From the NCBI RefSeq assembly GCF_051860665.1, contig NZ_JBHYDM010000026.1:1-64000 (forward strand): DNA of 64,000 bases, given 5' to 3'. The translations under genes and the position numbers were made by a program. Position 1 is the first letter of the stretch. The number at the start of each line of letters is the position of its first letter. This DNA comes from Falsiroseomonas sp051860665 (GTDB lineage: Bacteria; Pseudomonadota; Alphaproteobacteria; Acetobacterales; Acetobacteraceae). Positions 1 through 7,264 of this stretch are shown in pieces. Under the pieces are notes generated by a model that was given only the letters and a program-made list of their open reading frames with translations, had not been told where the DNA came from and made no database searches.

Positions 1-834
1 GGCGGCGGTGGAGCGCGAGGCGGTGGCGGCCGGCGCCGCGCGGCGCGGCGCCGGGCGCGGGCGCGGCGCGGGCCGGGCCTGCTGCACGGGCTCGGGCGGG
101 GCCTGTGGCGGCGGCGGGGGCACCGGCTCCGCCATGGCGGTCAGCGTCTCCTCCGGCGGCACGGCCTGGACCACGGGCTCCGGCGGCCGGGGCTCCGCCG
201 GGGCGGGCGGCGGCGGGGGCGGCAGGGTCGGGGCCAGGCTGGCCAGCGCCTCGGGCGGCGAGGGCGTCGCTTCGAGCGGAACCGGCGCCGGCGTCGGCAG
301 GCTGGGCGCCGCGTTGGCCGCCGCAAGTGCCGGTGGCGGCGGTGGCGCGGCCTGGGGTGGTGGCGGCTGCACCGCCTGGGGCGGCGGCGGGGTTGCGGCG
401 AGCTGGCTCGGCGGCGGCGGGGCGCGCTGCAATTCGGGCGGGGGCTGTTGGGCGGCAGCCGGCGGCGGGGCCTCGGGCGTGGCCAGGGCTTCGGCCGGCG
501 GGGCGGCCTCGGCCAGGGTCTCGGGCGCGCCGCTGGTCGCCAGATCCTCCGGCTGCACTGTGCCGATGGCGCCGCCACCGCCGGCCAGGCCGCCGGACAG
601 CCCGACCTGCAGGCCGCCGCCGCCGCCCGCCAGCAAGGGCGGCGCGGCCGGGCGAATCAGCACCGCGGCCAGGCCGAGATGCAGTGCCAGCGCCACGCCC
701 CAGGCGGCGGGGTGCAGGCCGCGCGGCTCCCGCGCGGGTTCAGCGGCTGCGAAGGACACGAGGGTGGAGTCCAGGGGCGCGGCCCGCGCCGATGCGGGCC
801 GCGGCGCGGCCAGGAATTGAGGGGACTGGTCCAC
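1..834 (-). CDS. tonB: Energy transducer TonB, N-terminal part (runs off the left edge)
   Basis: TonB couples the inner-membrane proton-motive force, harvested by ExbB-ExbD, to outer-membrane receptors for iron chelates and other ligands. The reading frame is open for 278 codons to the edge, so the conserved C-terminal receptor-binding domain is outside the window. The visible part has a cytoplasmic tail, one membrane segment at about residues 45-60 containing a histidine (His52) as TonB anchors do, a glycine-rich stretch, then a long proline/alanine-rich periplasmic spacer with PPPP runs. The frame opens right after an in-frame TGA, and GTG at 834 is the first usable start, 6 bases after the exbD stop, so the two are probably translationally coupled. 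TolA would be the alternative, but gene order with exbB-exbD and the proline richness favour TonB. Confidence 0.85.
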   Translation of the reverse strand, partial: MDQSPQFLAAPRPASARAAPLDSTLVSFAAAEPAREPRGLHPAAWGVALALHLGLAAVLIRPAAPPLLAGGGGGLQVGLSGGLAGGGGAIGTVQPEDLATSGAPETLAEAAPPAEALATPEAPPPAAAQQPPPELQRAPPPPSQLAATPPPPQAVQPPPPQAAPPPPPALAAANAAPSLPTPAPVPLEATPSPPEALASLAPTLPPPPPPAPAEPRPPEPVVQAVPPEETLTAMAEPVPPPPPQAPPEPVQQARPAPRPRPAPRRAAPAATASRSTAA

Positions 835-840
835 GGCGGG

Positions 841-1266
841 TCAGGGTGCCGCCTCGCCGATCAGCGAGGCACGGCCGAAGCCGGCCGCCGCCAGCGCCGC
901 CAGCACGCGCATCACCTCGCCATAGGACTGGCTGCGATCGGCGCGCAGGAAGACAGGCCGGTCCGGCGCGGCGGCGGCCATCGGCTGCAGGGTGGCCACC
1001 AGCGTCGTCGGATTGGCCTCCGCCTCCTCGATGAAGATGCGGCCCTGGCGGTCCAGCGTCACCACCAGCGGCTGCGTCACCTGCGGCACCGGCGCCTGGG
1101 CGGCGCGCGGCAGGTCCACCGGCACGCCGGCCATCATCATCGGCGCCGCCACCATGAAGACGATCAGCAGCACCAGCATGACATCGACGAAGGGCGTGAC
1201 ATTGATCTCGGAGAGCACGCCCTCCTCGCCGTCCTCGTCGCCCCCCTCCAGATTGGCGAAGGCCAT
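841..1266 (-). CDS. exbD: Biopolymer transport protein ExbD
   Basis: ExbD is the single-pass membrane partner of ExbB that carries the proton-conducting aspartate and energises TonB. The 141-residue protein has the family layout: a short acidic cytoplasmic tail, then INVTPFVDVMLVLLIVFMV at about residues 21-39 with the essential aspartate at position 28, then a periplasmic domain containing the LDRQGRIFIE strand and the FLRADRSQSYGEVM segment. Length is normal. Its start overlaps the exbB stop by one base and tonB follows 6 bases downstream, giving an exbB-exbD-tonB operon. TolR is a paralogue; the adjacent TonB-like gene decides for ExbD. Confidence 0.92.
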   Translation of the reverse strand: MAFANLEGGDEDGEEGVLSEINVTPFVDVMLVLLIVFMVAAPMMMAGVPVDLPRAAQAPVPQVTQPLVVTLDRQGRIFIEEAEANPTTLVATLQPMAAAAPDRPVFLRADRSQSYGEVMRVLAALAAAGFGRASLIGEAAP

Positions 1267-1925
1267 TATTCGGCCGCCACCCGGGCGCGGCCGGAGCCGG
1301 CCAGGCCGAGCCGCCGGGCCAGGCGTTCCGCCGCGCCATTCGCGGCGCCCCGCGCCTCGCCCAGCATGGCCGAGAGGCGGTTGAAGGCGAGCGCCGCCGG
1401 AATCGCCGCGACCAGGCCGAGCGCGGTGGCAAACAGCGCCTCCGCGATGCCCGGCGCCACGGCGGAGAGGCTGGTATTGCCGCTGCGGGCGATGGCGGTG
1501 AAGGCGTTCATGATGCCCCAGACCGTGCCGAACAGCCCGATGAAGGGGGCGGTGGAGGCGATGCTGGCCAGCACCGGCAGGCCGTGCCGGGCGCGCGCCG
1601 TGCGCTCCACCACCGCCAGCCGCGCGGCGCTGGCGATATGGCGGCGGCGCTCCCCGGGGGGCTCGCCCGCCACTTCGCGCGCCGCATGTTCGGCGGCGAC
1701 CAGCACCTCGGCCCAGGCATTGTCATGGCTGGGCGGAGAGCCGTCCTCGGCGAAGCGCCGCAGCGCCTGCGCGTCCCGCGCCAGGCGCCGGAAACGCAGC
1801 GCGCGGTCCAGCGCCATCGCCCAGACGCCGATGGAGGCGAGCACCAGCATCAGCATCACCGACCGCACCACCCAGTCGGCGGCGAGGAAGAGGCCGAGCG
1901 GCGAGAGATCGTGCGCGGTTTCCAT
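1266..1925 (-). CDS. exbB: MotA/TolQ/ExbB proton channel family protein ExbB
   Basis: ExbB forms the pentameric inner-membrane scaffold around ExbD. The 219-residue protein begins METAHDLSPL, has a first membrane helix at about residues 17-37, and a C-terminal pair of helices with the conserved block PFIGLFGTVWGIMNAF followed by GIAEALFATALGLVAAIPA. These are hallmark MotA/TolQ/ExbB motifs. A plausible ribosome site (AGGGAA) lies 8-13 bases before the ATG. It is preceded on the same strand, after 12 bases, by a small exported protein gene and overlaps exbD by one base, so all four genes probably form one transcript under the iron-box-like site at about 2440. Confidence 0.92.
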   Translation of the reverse strand: METAHDLSPLGLFLAADWVVRSVMLMLVLASIGVWAMALDRALRFRRLARDAQALRRFAEDGSPPSHDNAWAEVLVAAEHAAREVAGEPPGERRRHIASAARLAVVERTARARHGLPVLASIASTAPFIGLFGTVWGIMNAFTAIARSGNTSLSAVAPGIAEALFATALGLVAAIPAALAFNRLSAMLGEARGAANGAAERLARRLGLAGSGRARVAAE

Positions 1926-1937
1926 GGCGTGTGTTCC

Positions 1938-2393
1938 CTACAGGCCGAAGCGCACGCCGGCGCGGCTGGAAGGCCGCAGGCGGTCGGCACAATCCGCCAC
2001 ATCGGCGCCGCCGATCCGGCAGGCCAGAACCTCGTTCACCAGCAGGCGGCTGATGCGGTCGCAGGGCAGGCCGGCCAGGTCGAAGAGCCGCACGGCGGTG
2101 CGGCCGGCGCCGATCGGCGCCAGCTCCACCGCGGCGCGGCGGGCGATCTGGCCATCGCCGCCAAAGACCACGAGATCGAGCCGCAGCGCCGCGATGGCCG
2201 CGGCCTCCGGCGCGTCATTGCCGAGCACCATCCAGATGCGGCAGCCTTCCGCGGGTGCGGTCACCGGCTCTAGCCGGTTCAGCTCCAGCGGCAGGGCAGG
2301 CGGGGAGGCCTGCTGCGCCTGGGCGGCGGCGGGCGCCAGCGCCAGGGCGGCGAGGACCAGGCCGCAACGGGCGAGGGACGATGCGAGGGCCAT
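1938..2393 (-). CDS. Exported protein of unknown function heading the exbBD-tonB operon
   Basis: I do not recognise a named family. The 151-residue product starts with a clear signal peptide (MALASSLARCGLVLAALALA, cleavage near AAAQAQQ at about residue 26) and is therefore probably periplasmic. The mature part is a small beta-rich looking domain with four cysteines (in EGCRIW, LPCDRI, LACRIG and VADCADR), suggesting two disulfides. It is the first gene of the operon, 12 bases upstream of exbB, and sits directly behind the Fur-box-like palindrome. By position it may assist TonB-dependent uptake, but no function can be assigned from sequence alone. Confidence 0.75.
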   Translation of the reverse strand: MALASSLARCGLVLAALALAPAAAQAQQASPPALPLELNRLEPVTAPAEGCRIWMVLGNDAPEAAAIAALRLDLVVFGGDGQIARRAAVELAPIGAGRTAVRLFDLAGLPCDRISRLLVNEVLACRIGGADVADCADRLRPSSRAGVRFGL

Positions 2394-2430
2394 GACTCCA
2401 ATTCCTCAATCCGCCGCCTGCATCGCACAT

Positions 2431-2448
2431 ATGAGAATGACTCGCAAT
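2431..2448. promoter_or_regulatory. Fur-box-like palindrome
   Basis: The sequence ATGAGAATGACTCGCAAT is an imperfect inverted repeat (TGAGAAT-G-ACTCGCA, 7-1-7) that closely resembles the classical TGAGAATNATTCTCA core of ferric-uptake-regulator operators. It lies 38 bases before the first gene of the exbBD-tonB operon and about 60 bases before the divergent gene at 2511. Iron-dependent repression of a TonB system is well established in other proteobacteria; here it is inferred from the site alone. Confidence 0.6.
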
Positions 2449-2510
2449 CACACTTCCCTGCGCGCGGCGCCGGGGCCATGCTCCGGGCGCATCCCGAGGA
2501 GGCGAGCCGC

Positions 2511-2957
2511 ATGTCCGAGGTCTTCCGCGAACCCCGCCCGCCGGGCCTGCCGCCGCCGGCTTCGCTGGTGGTCGCGGCGCTGCGCGCCTGGATGGCGCCG
2601 CGCCACCGCCCGGCCGGCCCGCATCCGGACTGGCAGGAGATCCTGACCCTGGCGGGGGTGCGCCCGGCCGGCGCGCTGGGCTTCGGGCTGCTGATGTCGG
2701 TCGTGCTGCGCGGCGCGGTCCGCCAACTGGATGTGCGGCCCTGCGACGGGACGGGGCTGGGGCGGGACGAGGCGGTGCTGCTGGATCTGGTGGCGGCGCT
2801 GCAGCGCGGCGACTGCCTCTCGGCCATCGGCGGCCTTTCCGAATGGCTGGCGCCAGGCGACCTGCGCGCCGCCCTGCGCGGCGCGCAGATCTTCGCCCGC
2901 CATACCGCGGCGGCCGGCCTGCATCTGGGGGAGCAGGGCGGCCCCGTGCTCCACTGA
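2511..2957 (+). CDS. Hypothetical protein divergent from the tonB operon
   Basis: The 148-residue product (MSEVFREPRPPGLP...) is unrecognised. It is mainly helical, has no signal peptide or clear membrane segment, and contains two cysteines (VRPCDG and RGDCLSA). The ATG at 2511 is chosen over an upstream ATG at 2478 because it is preceded by GAGGAGG at suitable spacing. It shares the 117-base intergenic region, including the Fur-box-like site, with the exbBD-tonB operon, so iron-responsive expression is possible. Seventy-eight bases separate it from ilvD downstream. Confidence 0.6.
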   Translation: MSEVFREPRPPGLPPPASLVVAALRAWMAPRHRPAGPHPDWQEILTLAGVRPAGALGFGLLMSVVLRGAVRQLDVRPCDGTGLGRDEAVLLDLVAALQRGDCLSAIGGLSEWLAPGDLRAALRGAQIFARHTAAAGLHLGEQGGPVLH

Positions 2958-3035
2958 GGCCCGCCGTCTGGCCGGGCCGGCGCGCAGCCGCTAAAAGCGC
3001 CGGCCGAGCATCGCAAGCCAGGACGCGCCAAGACC

Positions 3036-4892
3036 ATGCCGCAGTATCGCAGCCGCACCACCACCCATGGCCGCAACATGGCCGGCGCGCGGGGCCTCTG
3101 GCGCGCCACCGGCATGAAGGATGGCGATTTCGGCAAGCCCATCATCGCCGTGGTGAACAGCTTCACGCAATTCGTCCCGGGCCATGTCCATCTGAAGGAC
3201 CTCGGGCAGATGGTGGCGCGGGAGATCGAGGCGGCGGGCGGCGTCGCCAAGGAATTCAACACCATCGCGGTGGATGACGGCATCGCCATGGGGCATGACG
3301 GCATGCTCTACAGCCTGCCCTCGCGCGACCTGATCGCCGATAGCGTGGAATACATGGTCAATGCGCATTGCGCGGATGCCATGGTTTGCATCTCCAATTG
3401 CGACAAGATCACGCCCGGCATGCTGATGGCGACGATGCGCCTCAACATCCCGACCATCTTCGTCTCCGGCGGCCCGATGGAGGCCGGCAAGGTGGTGCAT
3501 CGCGGCCAGAAGCGCAGCGTCGACCTGATCGACGCCATGATCGCGGCCGCCGATTCCAGCGTGACGGATGCCGAGGTCGCGGTTATCGAGCGTTCCGCCT
3601 GCCCCACCTGCGGCTCCTGCTCCGGCATGTTCACCGCCAATTCGATGAACTGCCTGACGGAGGCGCTGGGCCTGGCGCTGCCCGGCAATGGCACGGTGGT
3701 GGCGACCCATGCCGACCGCAAGCGGCTGTTCCTGGAGGCAGGGCGGAGGATCGTCGAGATCACCCGCCGGCACTACGAGACCGAGGATTTCTCCGTCCTG
3801 CCGCGCAATATCGCGACCCGGACCGCCTTCGAGAATGCGATGACGCTGGACATCGCCATGGGCGGGTCCACGAACACCGTGCTGCACCTGCTGGCGGCGG
3901 CGCATGAGGGCGGCGTGGACTTCACCATGACCGATATCGACCGCCTGTCCCGCCGCGTGCCGGTGCTGTGCAAGGTCGCCCCCTCCGTCGCCAATGTGCA
4001 TGTCGAGGATGTGCACCGCGCCGGCGGCATTTTTGGAATCCTGGGCGAGCTGGATCGCGCGGGGCTGATCGACACTTCCGTCAGCCGGGTGGATGCGCCG
4101 ACGCTGGCCGAGGGCCTGCAGCAATGGGACGTGACGCGGACCGCCGATGACGGCGTGCTGGAATTCTTCAAGGCGGCACCGGGCGGCGTGCCGACCCAGG
4201 TGGCCTTCAGCCAGGCCGAACGCTGGGAGAGCCTGGACCTGGACCGCGAGAAGGGCGTGATCCGCGCGCGCGAACACGCCTTCTCCGCCGATGGCGGGCT
4301 GGCCGTGCTGGCGGGCAATATCGCGGTGGACGGTTGCATCGTGAAGACCGCCGGCGTCGATGCCTCGATCCTCACCTTCACCGGCCCGGCCAAGGTCTAT
4401 GAGAGCCAGGACGCCGCCGTGGAGGGCATCCTGGGTGGCAAGGTGGTGGCCGGCGACGTGGTGGTGGTGCGCTACGAGGGGCCGCGCGGGGGGCCGGGCA
4501 TGCAGGAGATGCTCTATCCAACCAGCTATCTGAAGTCGAAGGGCCTGGGGAAGGTCTGTGCCCTGGTGACGGATGGGCGCTTCTCCGGCGGCTCCTCCGG
4601 CCTCTCGATCGGCCACCTCTCCCCGGAAGCCGCCGAGGGCGGGCCGATCGGGCTGGTGGAGGATGGCGATATCATCGAGATCGACATCCCCAACCGCAGC
4701 ATCCAGCTGAAGGTGGCGGAGGAGGTGCTGGCGCAGCGCCGCGCCGCGATGGAAGCCAAGGGCGAGGCCGCCTGGCAGCCCGCCACGCCGCGCAAGCGTC
4801 AGGTCTCGACCGCGCTGCGCGCCTATGCCGCCATGGCCACCAGCGCCGCCCGCGGCGCGGTGCGCGACCTGGGCGCGCTGAAGCGGCGCTGA
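3036..4892 (+). CDS. ilvD: Dihydroxy-acid dehydratase IlvD
   Basis: IlvD dehydrates 2,3-dihydroxy-isovalerate and 2,3-dihydroxy-3-methylvalerate to the keto acids that precede valine and isoleucine, in the cytoplasm, using an iron-sulfur cluster. The 618 residues match the usual IlvD length. Hallmarks are CISNCDKITPGML (Cys122 region), CPTCGSCSGMFTANSMNCL with cysteines 189, 192 and 195, and the C-terminal VTDGRFSGGSSGLSIGHLSPEAAEGGPIGL signature with the active-site serine region. The gene appears to stand alone; other ilv genes are not in the window. A strong GC hairpin follows the stop codon. Confidence 0.96.
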   Translation: MPQYRSRTTTHGRNMAGARGLWRATGMKDGDFGKPIIAVVNSFTQFVPGHVHLKDLGQMVAREIEAAGGVAKEFNTIAVDDGIAMGHDGMLYSLPSRDLIADSVEYMVNAHCADAMVCISNCDKITPGMLMATMRLNIPTIFVSGGPMEAGKVVHRGQKRSVDLIDAMIAAADSSVTDAEVAVIERSACPTCGSCSGMFTANSMNCLTEALGLALPGNGTVVATHADRKRLFLEAGRRIVEITRRHYETEDFSVLPRNIATRTAFENAMTLDIAMGGSTNTVLHLLAAAHEGGVDFTMTDIDRLSRRVPVLCKVAPSVANVHVEDVHRAGGIFGILGELDRAGLIDTSVSRVDAPTLAEGLQQWDVTRTADDGVLEFFKAAPGGVPTQVAFSQAERWESLDLDREKGVIRAREHAFSADGGLAVLAGNIAVDGCIVKTAGVDASILTFTGPAKVYESQDAAVEGILGGKVVAGDVVVVRYEGPRGGPGMQEMLYPTSYLKSKGLGKVCALVTDGRFSGGSSGLSIGHLSPEAAEGGPIGLVEDGDIIEIDIPNRSIQLKVAEEVLAQRRAAMEAKGEAAWQPATPRKRQVSTALRAYAAMATSAARGAVRDLGALKRR

Positions 4893-4900
4893 GCCGGGGC

Positions 4901-4921
4901 GGGGGGCCAGGCAGGCCCCCC
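4901..4921. terminator. GC hairpin between convergent genes
   Basis: GGGGGGCC and GGCCCCCC form a perfect 8-base stem with the loop AGGCA, 8 bases after the ilvD stop and 7 bases beyond the stop of the convergent repeat-protein gene. There is no T-run on either side, so it could be a bidirectional but weak terminator or a transcript-end stabiliser. Confidence 0.5.
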
Positions 4922-4928
4922 AGCCTGG

Positions 4929-5858
4929 TCACCAGATGGAATCGCCGCCCCAGCCATCGCTGTTGAAGCCGGTATCGAAGCCCGAGCCGCCATCCCAGCC
5001 GGTGCCGCTATAGTCCCCGTCCGGGGACCCGCTGGCCCAGCCGCCACCGGCATCGGCGGTGTCGTAGCCCCCGCCGAAGCTGCCGCTGGCCTCGCCGCCC
5101 CAGCCATCACTGTTGAAGCCGGTATCGAAGCCGGATCCGCCATCCCAGCCGGAGCCCCCATCCGAGGACCCGCCGCCCCAGCCGTCGCTGTTGAAGCCGG
5201 TATCGAAGCCCGAACCGCCATCCCAGCCGGAGCCGCCGTAATCCCCGTCGAAGGACCCGCTGGCCCAGCTGGCCTCGGTCGCGCCGAAGCGGCCGGTGTC
5301 GAAATCATCAGCCGGGCCGGCATCGAGCACACCCGGGAAATCCGTCCGGAGGTCCTGCGCGCCCTCCAGCCGCCCTTCCTTCTCCAGGTTCACGGTGGTG
5401 AAGGGGGTATCGATCAGCCCGGTGGCATTGCCGGCCCAGGTGCCGAACTGGACGACCGCCTCACCCAACTCCTCGCCCACCACGCCGCCGGACTGGGCGC
5501 CGACCAGGCCGACCGCCCCGGCGCCGACCGCCGCACCCGGCGGGCCGGCGGGCGCACCCAGCAGGCCGCCCACAACGGCCCCGGCGCCGCCTGCCAGCGT
5601 GCTGCCGGCCAGGGTGAAGCCATCGATCGTGGCCTCGGCCCATTCACCCTCGGCCAAATGATCGGCGATGCCGAAGCCGGAGAAGACGGTGGACAGCGTG
5701 CCCAGCCCCTTGGCGGCCGGGCTCTGGAAGCCCGTCATCGCATCCAGGGTCGTCTCCATGGCGCCGAAATCCTCGCTGAGGTTCTCGGCCGGCGAGCGGT
5801 CGATCGCCCAGCCGCCGGAGGACGAGGAAAAGGCCTGGGAGAAGAAGGCATCGCTCAA
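4929..5858 (-). CDS. Glycine/tryptophan/aspartate repeat protein with a glycine-rich hydrophobic core
   Basis: This 309-residue protein is not a family I recognise. The N-terminal 80 residues are Ser-rich then mixed (MSDAFFSQAFSSSSGGWAID...). Residues about 83-128 form a hydrophobic, alanine/glycine-rich segment full of GxxxG spacings (LAGSTLAGGAGAVVGGLLGA), like glycine-zipper membrane-active segments of some bacteriocins and toxins. From about 198 to the end it consists of repeats: the unit GWDGGSGFDTGFNSDGWGG occurs three times (about 211-229, 237-255, 287-305), twice preceded by a related WASGS-x-DGDY segment. It has no cysteine and no classical signal peptide. The start codon is TTG at 5858, chosen because it follows GGAGAG by five bases; that Shine-Dalgarno lies in a hairpin (see 5865-5893). 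It stands alone, convergent with ilvD. It may be a surface or secreted structural protein or a bacteriocin-like effector; this is conjecture. Confidence 0.7.
   Translation of the reverse strand: MSDAFFSQAFSSSSGGWAIDRSPAENLSEDFGAMETTLDAMTGFQSPAAKGLGTLSTVFSGFGIADHLAEGEWAEATIDGFTLAGSTLAGGAGAVVGGLLGAPAGPPGAAVGAGAVGLVGAQSGGVVGEELGEAVVQFGTWAGNATGLIDTPFTTVNLEKEGRLEGAQDLRTDFPGVLDAGPADDFDTGRFGATEASWASGSFDGDYGGSGWDGGSGFDTGFNSDGWGGGSSDGGSGWDGGSGFDTGFNSDGWGGEASGSFGGGYDTADAGGGWASGSPDGDYSGTGWDGGSGFDTGFNSDGWGGDSIW
4951..5234 (-). repeat. Three coding direct repeats of about 56 bases
   Basis: Near-identical 56-base units lie at 4951-5006, 5101-5156 and 5179-5234, differing by a few bases each. They encode the repeated GWDGGSGFDTGFNSDGWGG motif of the protein at 4929-5858. 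Spacing is unequal and they keep the reading frame, so they reflect recent intragenic duplication and not a CRISPR array. Confidence 0.85.
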
Positions 5859-5864
5859 GTCAGC

Positions 5865-5893
5865 TCTCCAGTCGCTGTTAAGGGGACTGGAGA
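5865..5893 (-). promoter_or_regulatory. Hairpin covering the Shine-Dalgarno of the repeat-protein gene
   Basis: On the minus strand TCTCCAGTC (5893-5885) and GACTGGAGA (5873-5865) form a perfect 9-base stem with an 11-base loop. The 3' arm contains most of the GGAGAG Shine-Dalgarno that serves the TTG start at 5858, and the 5' arm TCTCC is its anti-SD. This is the geometry of a translational switch such as a thermometer or a protein- or sRNA-controlled leader; which one, if any, cannot be told from sequence. Confidence 0.5.
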
Positions 5894-6089
5894 AACCTGG
5901 TGACTTTGGAGAAGTTTCGCGAATCAGCCACTTGCGAACTGCATGACCTTTGGGTCACGGTTCTGGAGCTGATGTGACAAGGCCCCTGCGAATGCCCAGA
6001 AAGGGCGCCAATCGTGCCTTGGTCCCGTCATTTTGCTGATGGGAGAGGCGCGAGCCCCATCCCGGCCTTCCGGCCGGGACGGGGGCGCT

Positions 6090-6296
6090 TCAGGCGAGGG
6101 CGCCCTGCCGCATCTGGCTTTCGCGGATGATCCGCTCATGCCCGTCGCGGGCGTTCTTCACGCGGTATTCGCGGTCCGCCGCATCGTTCGGCAGCTGCCG
6201 CAGGACGGTATAGGCCCCGGAGGGGGCGGAACCGTCGAAGCGGCCGGGGATGAATTGGATGCGCTGGCCGACGGCATAGCGATGCTGGGGGAGCAT
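6090..6296 (-). CDS. Small basic conserved-type protein, unknown function
   Basis: The 68-residue product starts MLPQHRYAVGQRIQFIPGRF and continues with TVLRQLPNDAADREYRVKN and DGHERIIRES. The pattern (a short beta-barrel-like start with YAVGQ..., then VLRQLPxD...YRVKN...G-ERI-ES) is one I associate with small uncharacterised proteins of Methylobacterium and Acetobacteraceae; I know no function. No signal peptide. It is monocistronic between two longer non-coding stretches. Confidence 0.6.
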   Translation of the reverse strand: MLPQHRYAVGQRIQFIPGRFDGSAPSGAYTVLRQLPNDAADREYRVKNARDGHERIIRESQMRQGALA

Positions 6297-6384
6297 ACGG
6301 CGATCCTCACGGGTCGGGGACGTGTCCCGGCGGGGGTGCCGGGGACGGGACGACCAGGCAGCCCGCGCGCCCTGCGTCCCTTGT

Positions 6385-6609
6385 TCAGCCGATGCGGTCC
6401 AGGACGATGCGACGGATCTCGTCGCGGGTGAGGCTGGAAATCACCGGGCCGCCGCTGGCCTGGTTGGCCGGCTGGGCCGGGTTTGTGGAACCGTCGGATT
6501 GCAGCAGACGGCTGGAGACTCGGTCGTAGGAAGTGTGCACGTTGTCCTTTGGGCAGTCTCCGGTGGCCGTGCCACCGTGCTGCGGATGCTGGGGTCTTTC
6601 GCAGGACAC
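6385..6609 (-). CDS. Possible small protein, weakly supported
   Basis: A 74-codon frame (MSCERPQHPQHGG... ending RDEIRRIVLDRIG) lies in the otherwise empty 441-base stretch between the small gene at 6090 and cspA. Its C-terminal part (SSLTRDEIRRIVLDRIG) looks helical and protein-like, while the N-terminal part is of low complexity. The start is uncertain and an overlapping frame also exists. It is listed only because the stretch would otherwise contain nothing; it may not be a gene. Confidence 0.3.
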   Translation of the reverse strand: MSCERPQHPQHGGTATGDCPKDNVHTSYDRVSSRLLQSDGSTNPAQPANQASGGPVISSLTRDEIRRIVLDRIG

Positions 6610-6709
6610 GCCAGGGACGCGTCAGGCGTTGGGCGCCGCCCTTGGGGCGGCAATGGGATGGCGGAGGCTGCGGGCGCCGTAGCTCCCGCCCCACCACCGG
6701 TATTCGGCC

Positions 6710-6730
6710 GGGGCGGCCCTGGGCCACCCC
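6710..6730 (-). terminator. Hairpin just downstream of cspA
   Basis: On the minus strand GGGGTGGCC-CAG-GGCCGCCCC folds into a 9-base stem (one U-G pair) starting 7 bases after the cspA stop. No T-run follows, so it is a candidate terminator or 3' stabiliser. Confidence 0.45.
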
Positions 6731-6737
6731 GTCCGTG

Positions 6738-6944
6738 TCAGGCCTGCTTCAGGTTGCCGGCCGAAACCTTGCCCTGCTGGCCGTGCTGCAGCTCGTACTG
6801 CAGCTTGTCGCCCTCGCGCGGCTCCTGCAGGCCCGAACGCTGCACGTCGGAGATGTGCAGGAACACGTCCTTGGAGCCGTCTTCCGGCTGGATGAAGCCG
6901 TAGCCCTTGGTCGCGTTGAACCACTTGACGGTGCCGATCGGCAT
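6738..6944 (-). CDS. cspA: Cold-shock family protein (CspA-type)
   Basis: Single-domain cold-shock protein of 68 residues that binds single-stranded RNA/DNA and acts as an RNA chaperone in the cytoplasm. It has the family start (GTVKWFNATKGYGFIQPEDG), RNP1 as KGYGFI at residues 13-18 and RNP2 as VFLHI at 27-31, and a normal length. The leader is preceded by a long gene-free stretch (6945-7264), as usual for csp genes that carry long regulatory 5' leaders. Genomes of this type normally encode several paralogues, so the symbol denotes the family, and cold induction is not proven. Confidence 0.93.
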   Translation of the reverse strand: MPIGTVKWFNATKGYGFIQPEDGSKDVFLHISDVQRSGLQEPREGDKLQYELQHGQQGKVSAGNLKQA

Positions 6945-7264
6945 GGCTGAGATCCGCTTCGCAAACAGAAAGACCGCCCCGCAACATTGCCGGGCGGATC
7001 AGACTTCGACGGGAAACGGACAGCAGGCTCGGCGCTCGATCGGAGCAAAGAGAGCAGGCCGAACCGAACAAGGCTGACGGCACACCATATGCGCCCGGCA
7101 TGGCTGAACTGCAACCCAAATCGAACTTCGCCGGGATTTCGGGCCGATTTGTGCCAATTGTCGCGCCTTCGTGTGATGATAGGGTTTATTTCGCGCCTGG
7201 ACCGGCGGCGCCAGGGCGCCGCCCGGATCACCTGCCTGGAACACCGCCGCCATGATCCCTCGCC
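6945..7264. other. Gene-free intergenic region (cspA leader side and upstream of 7265 gene)
   Basis: These 320 bases separate the divergent cspA (minus) and the gene at 7265 (plus). Base composition is noticeably more AT-containing than the flanks, particularly at 7100-7200, where both promoters would be expected. I see no convincing -35/-10 pair, palindrome or short gene. Confidence 0.5.

Noticed and set aside
4951..5234. Direct repeats resembling a CRISPR array
   Set aside because: Only three units with unequal spacing, in frame within a protein; they encode a repeated peptide.
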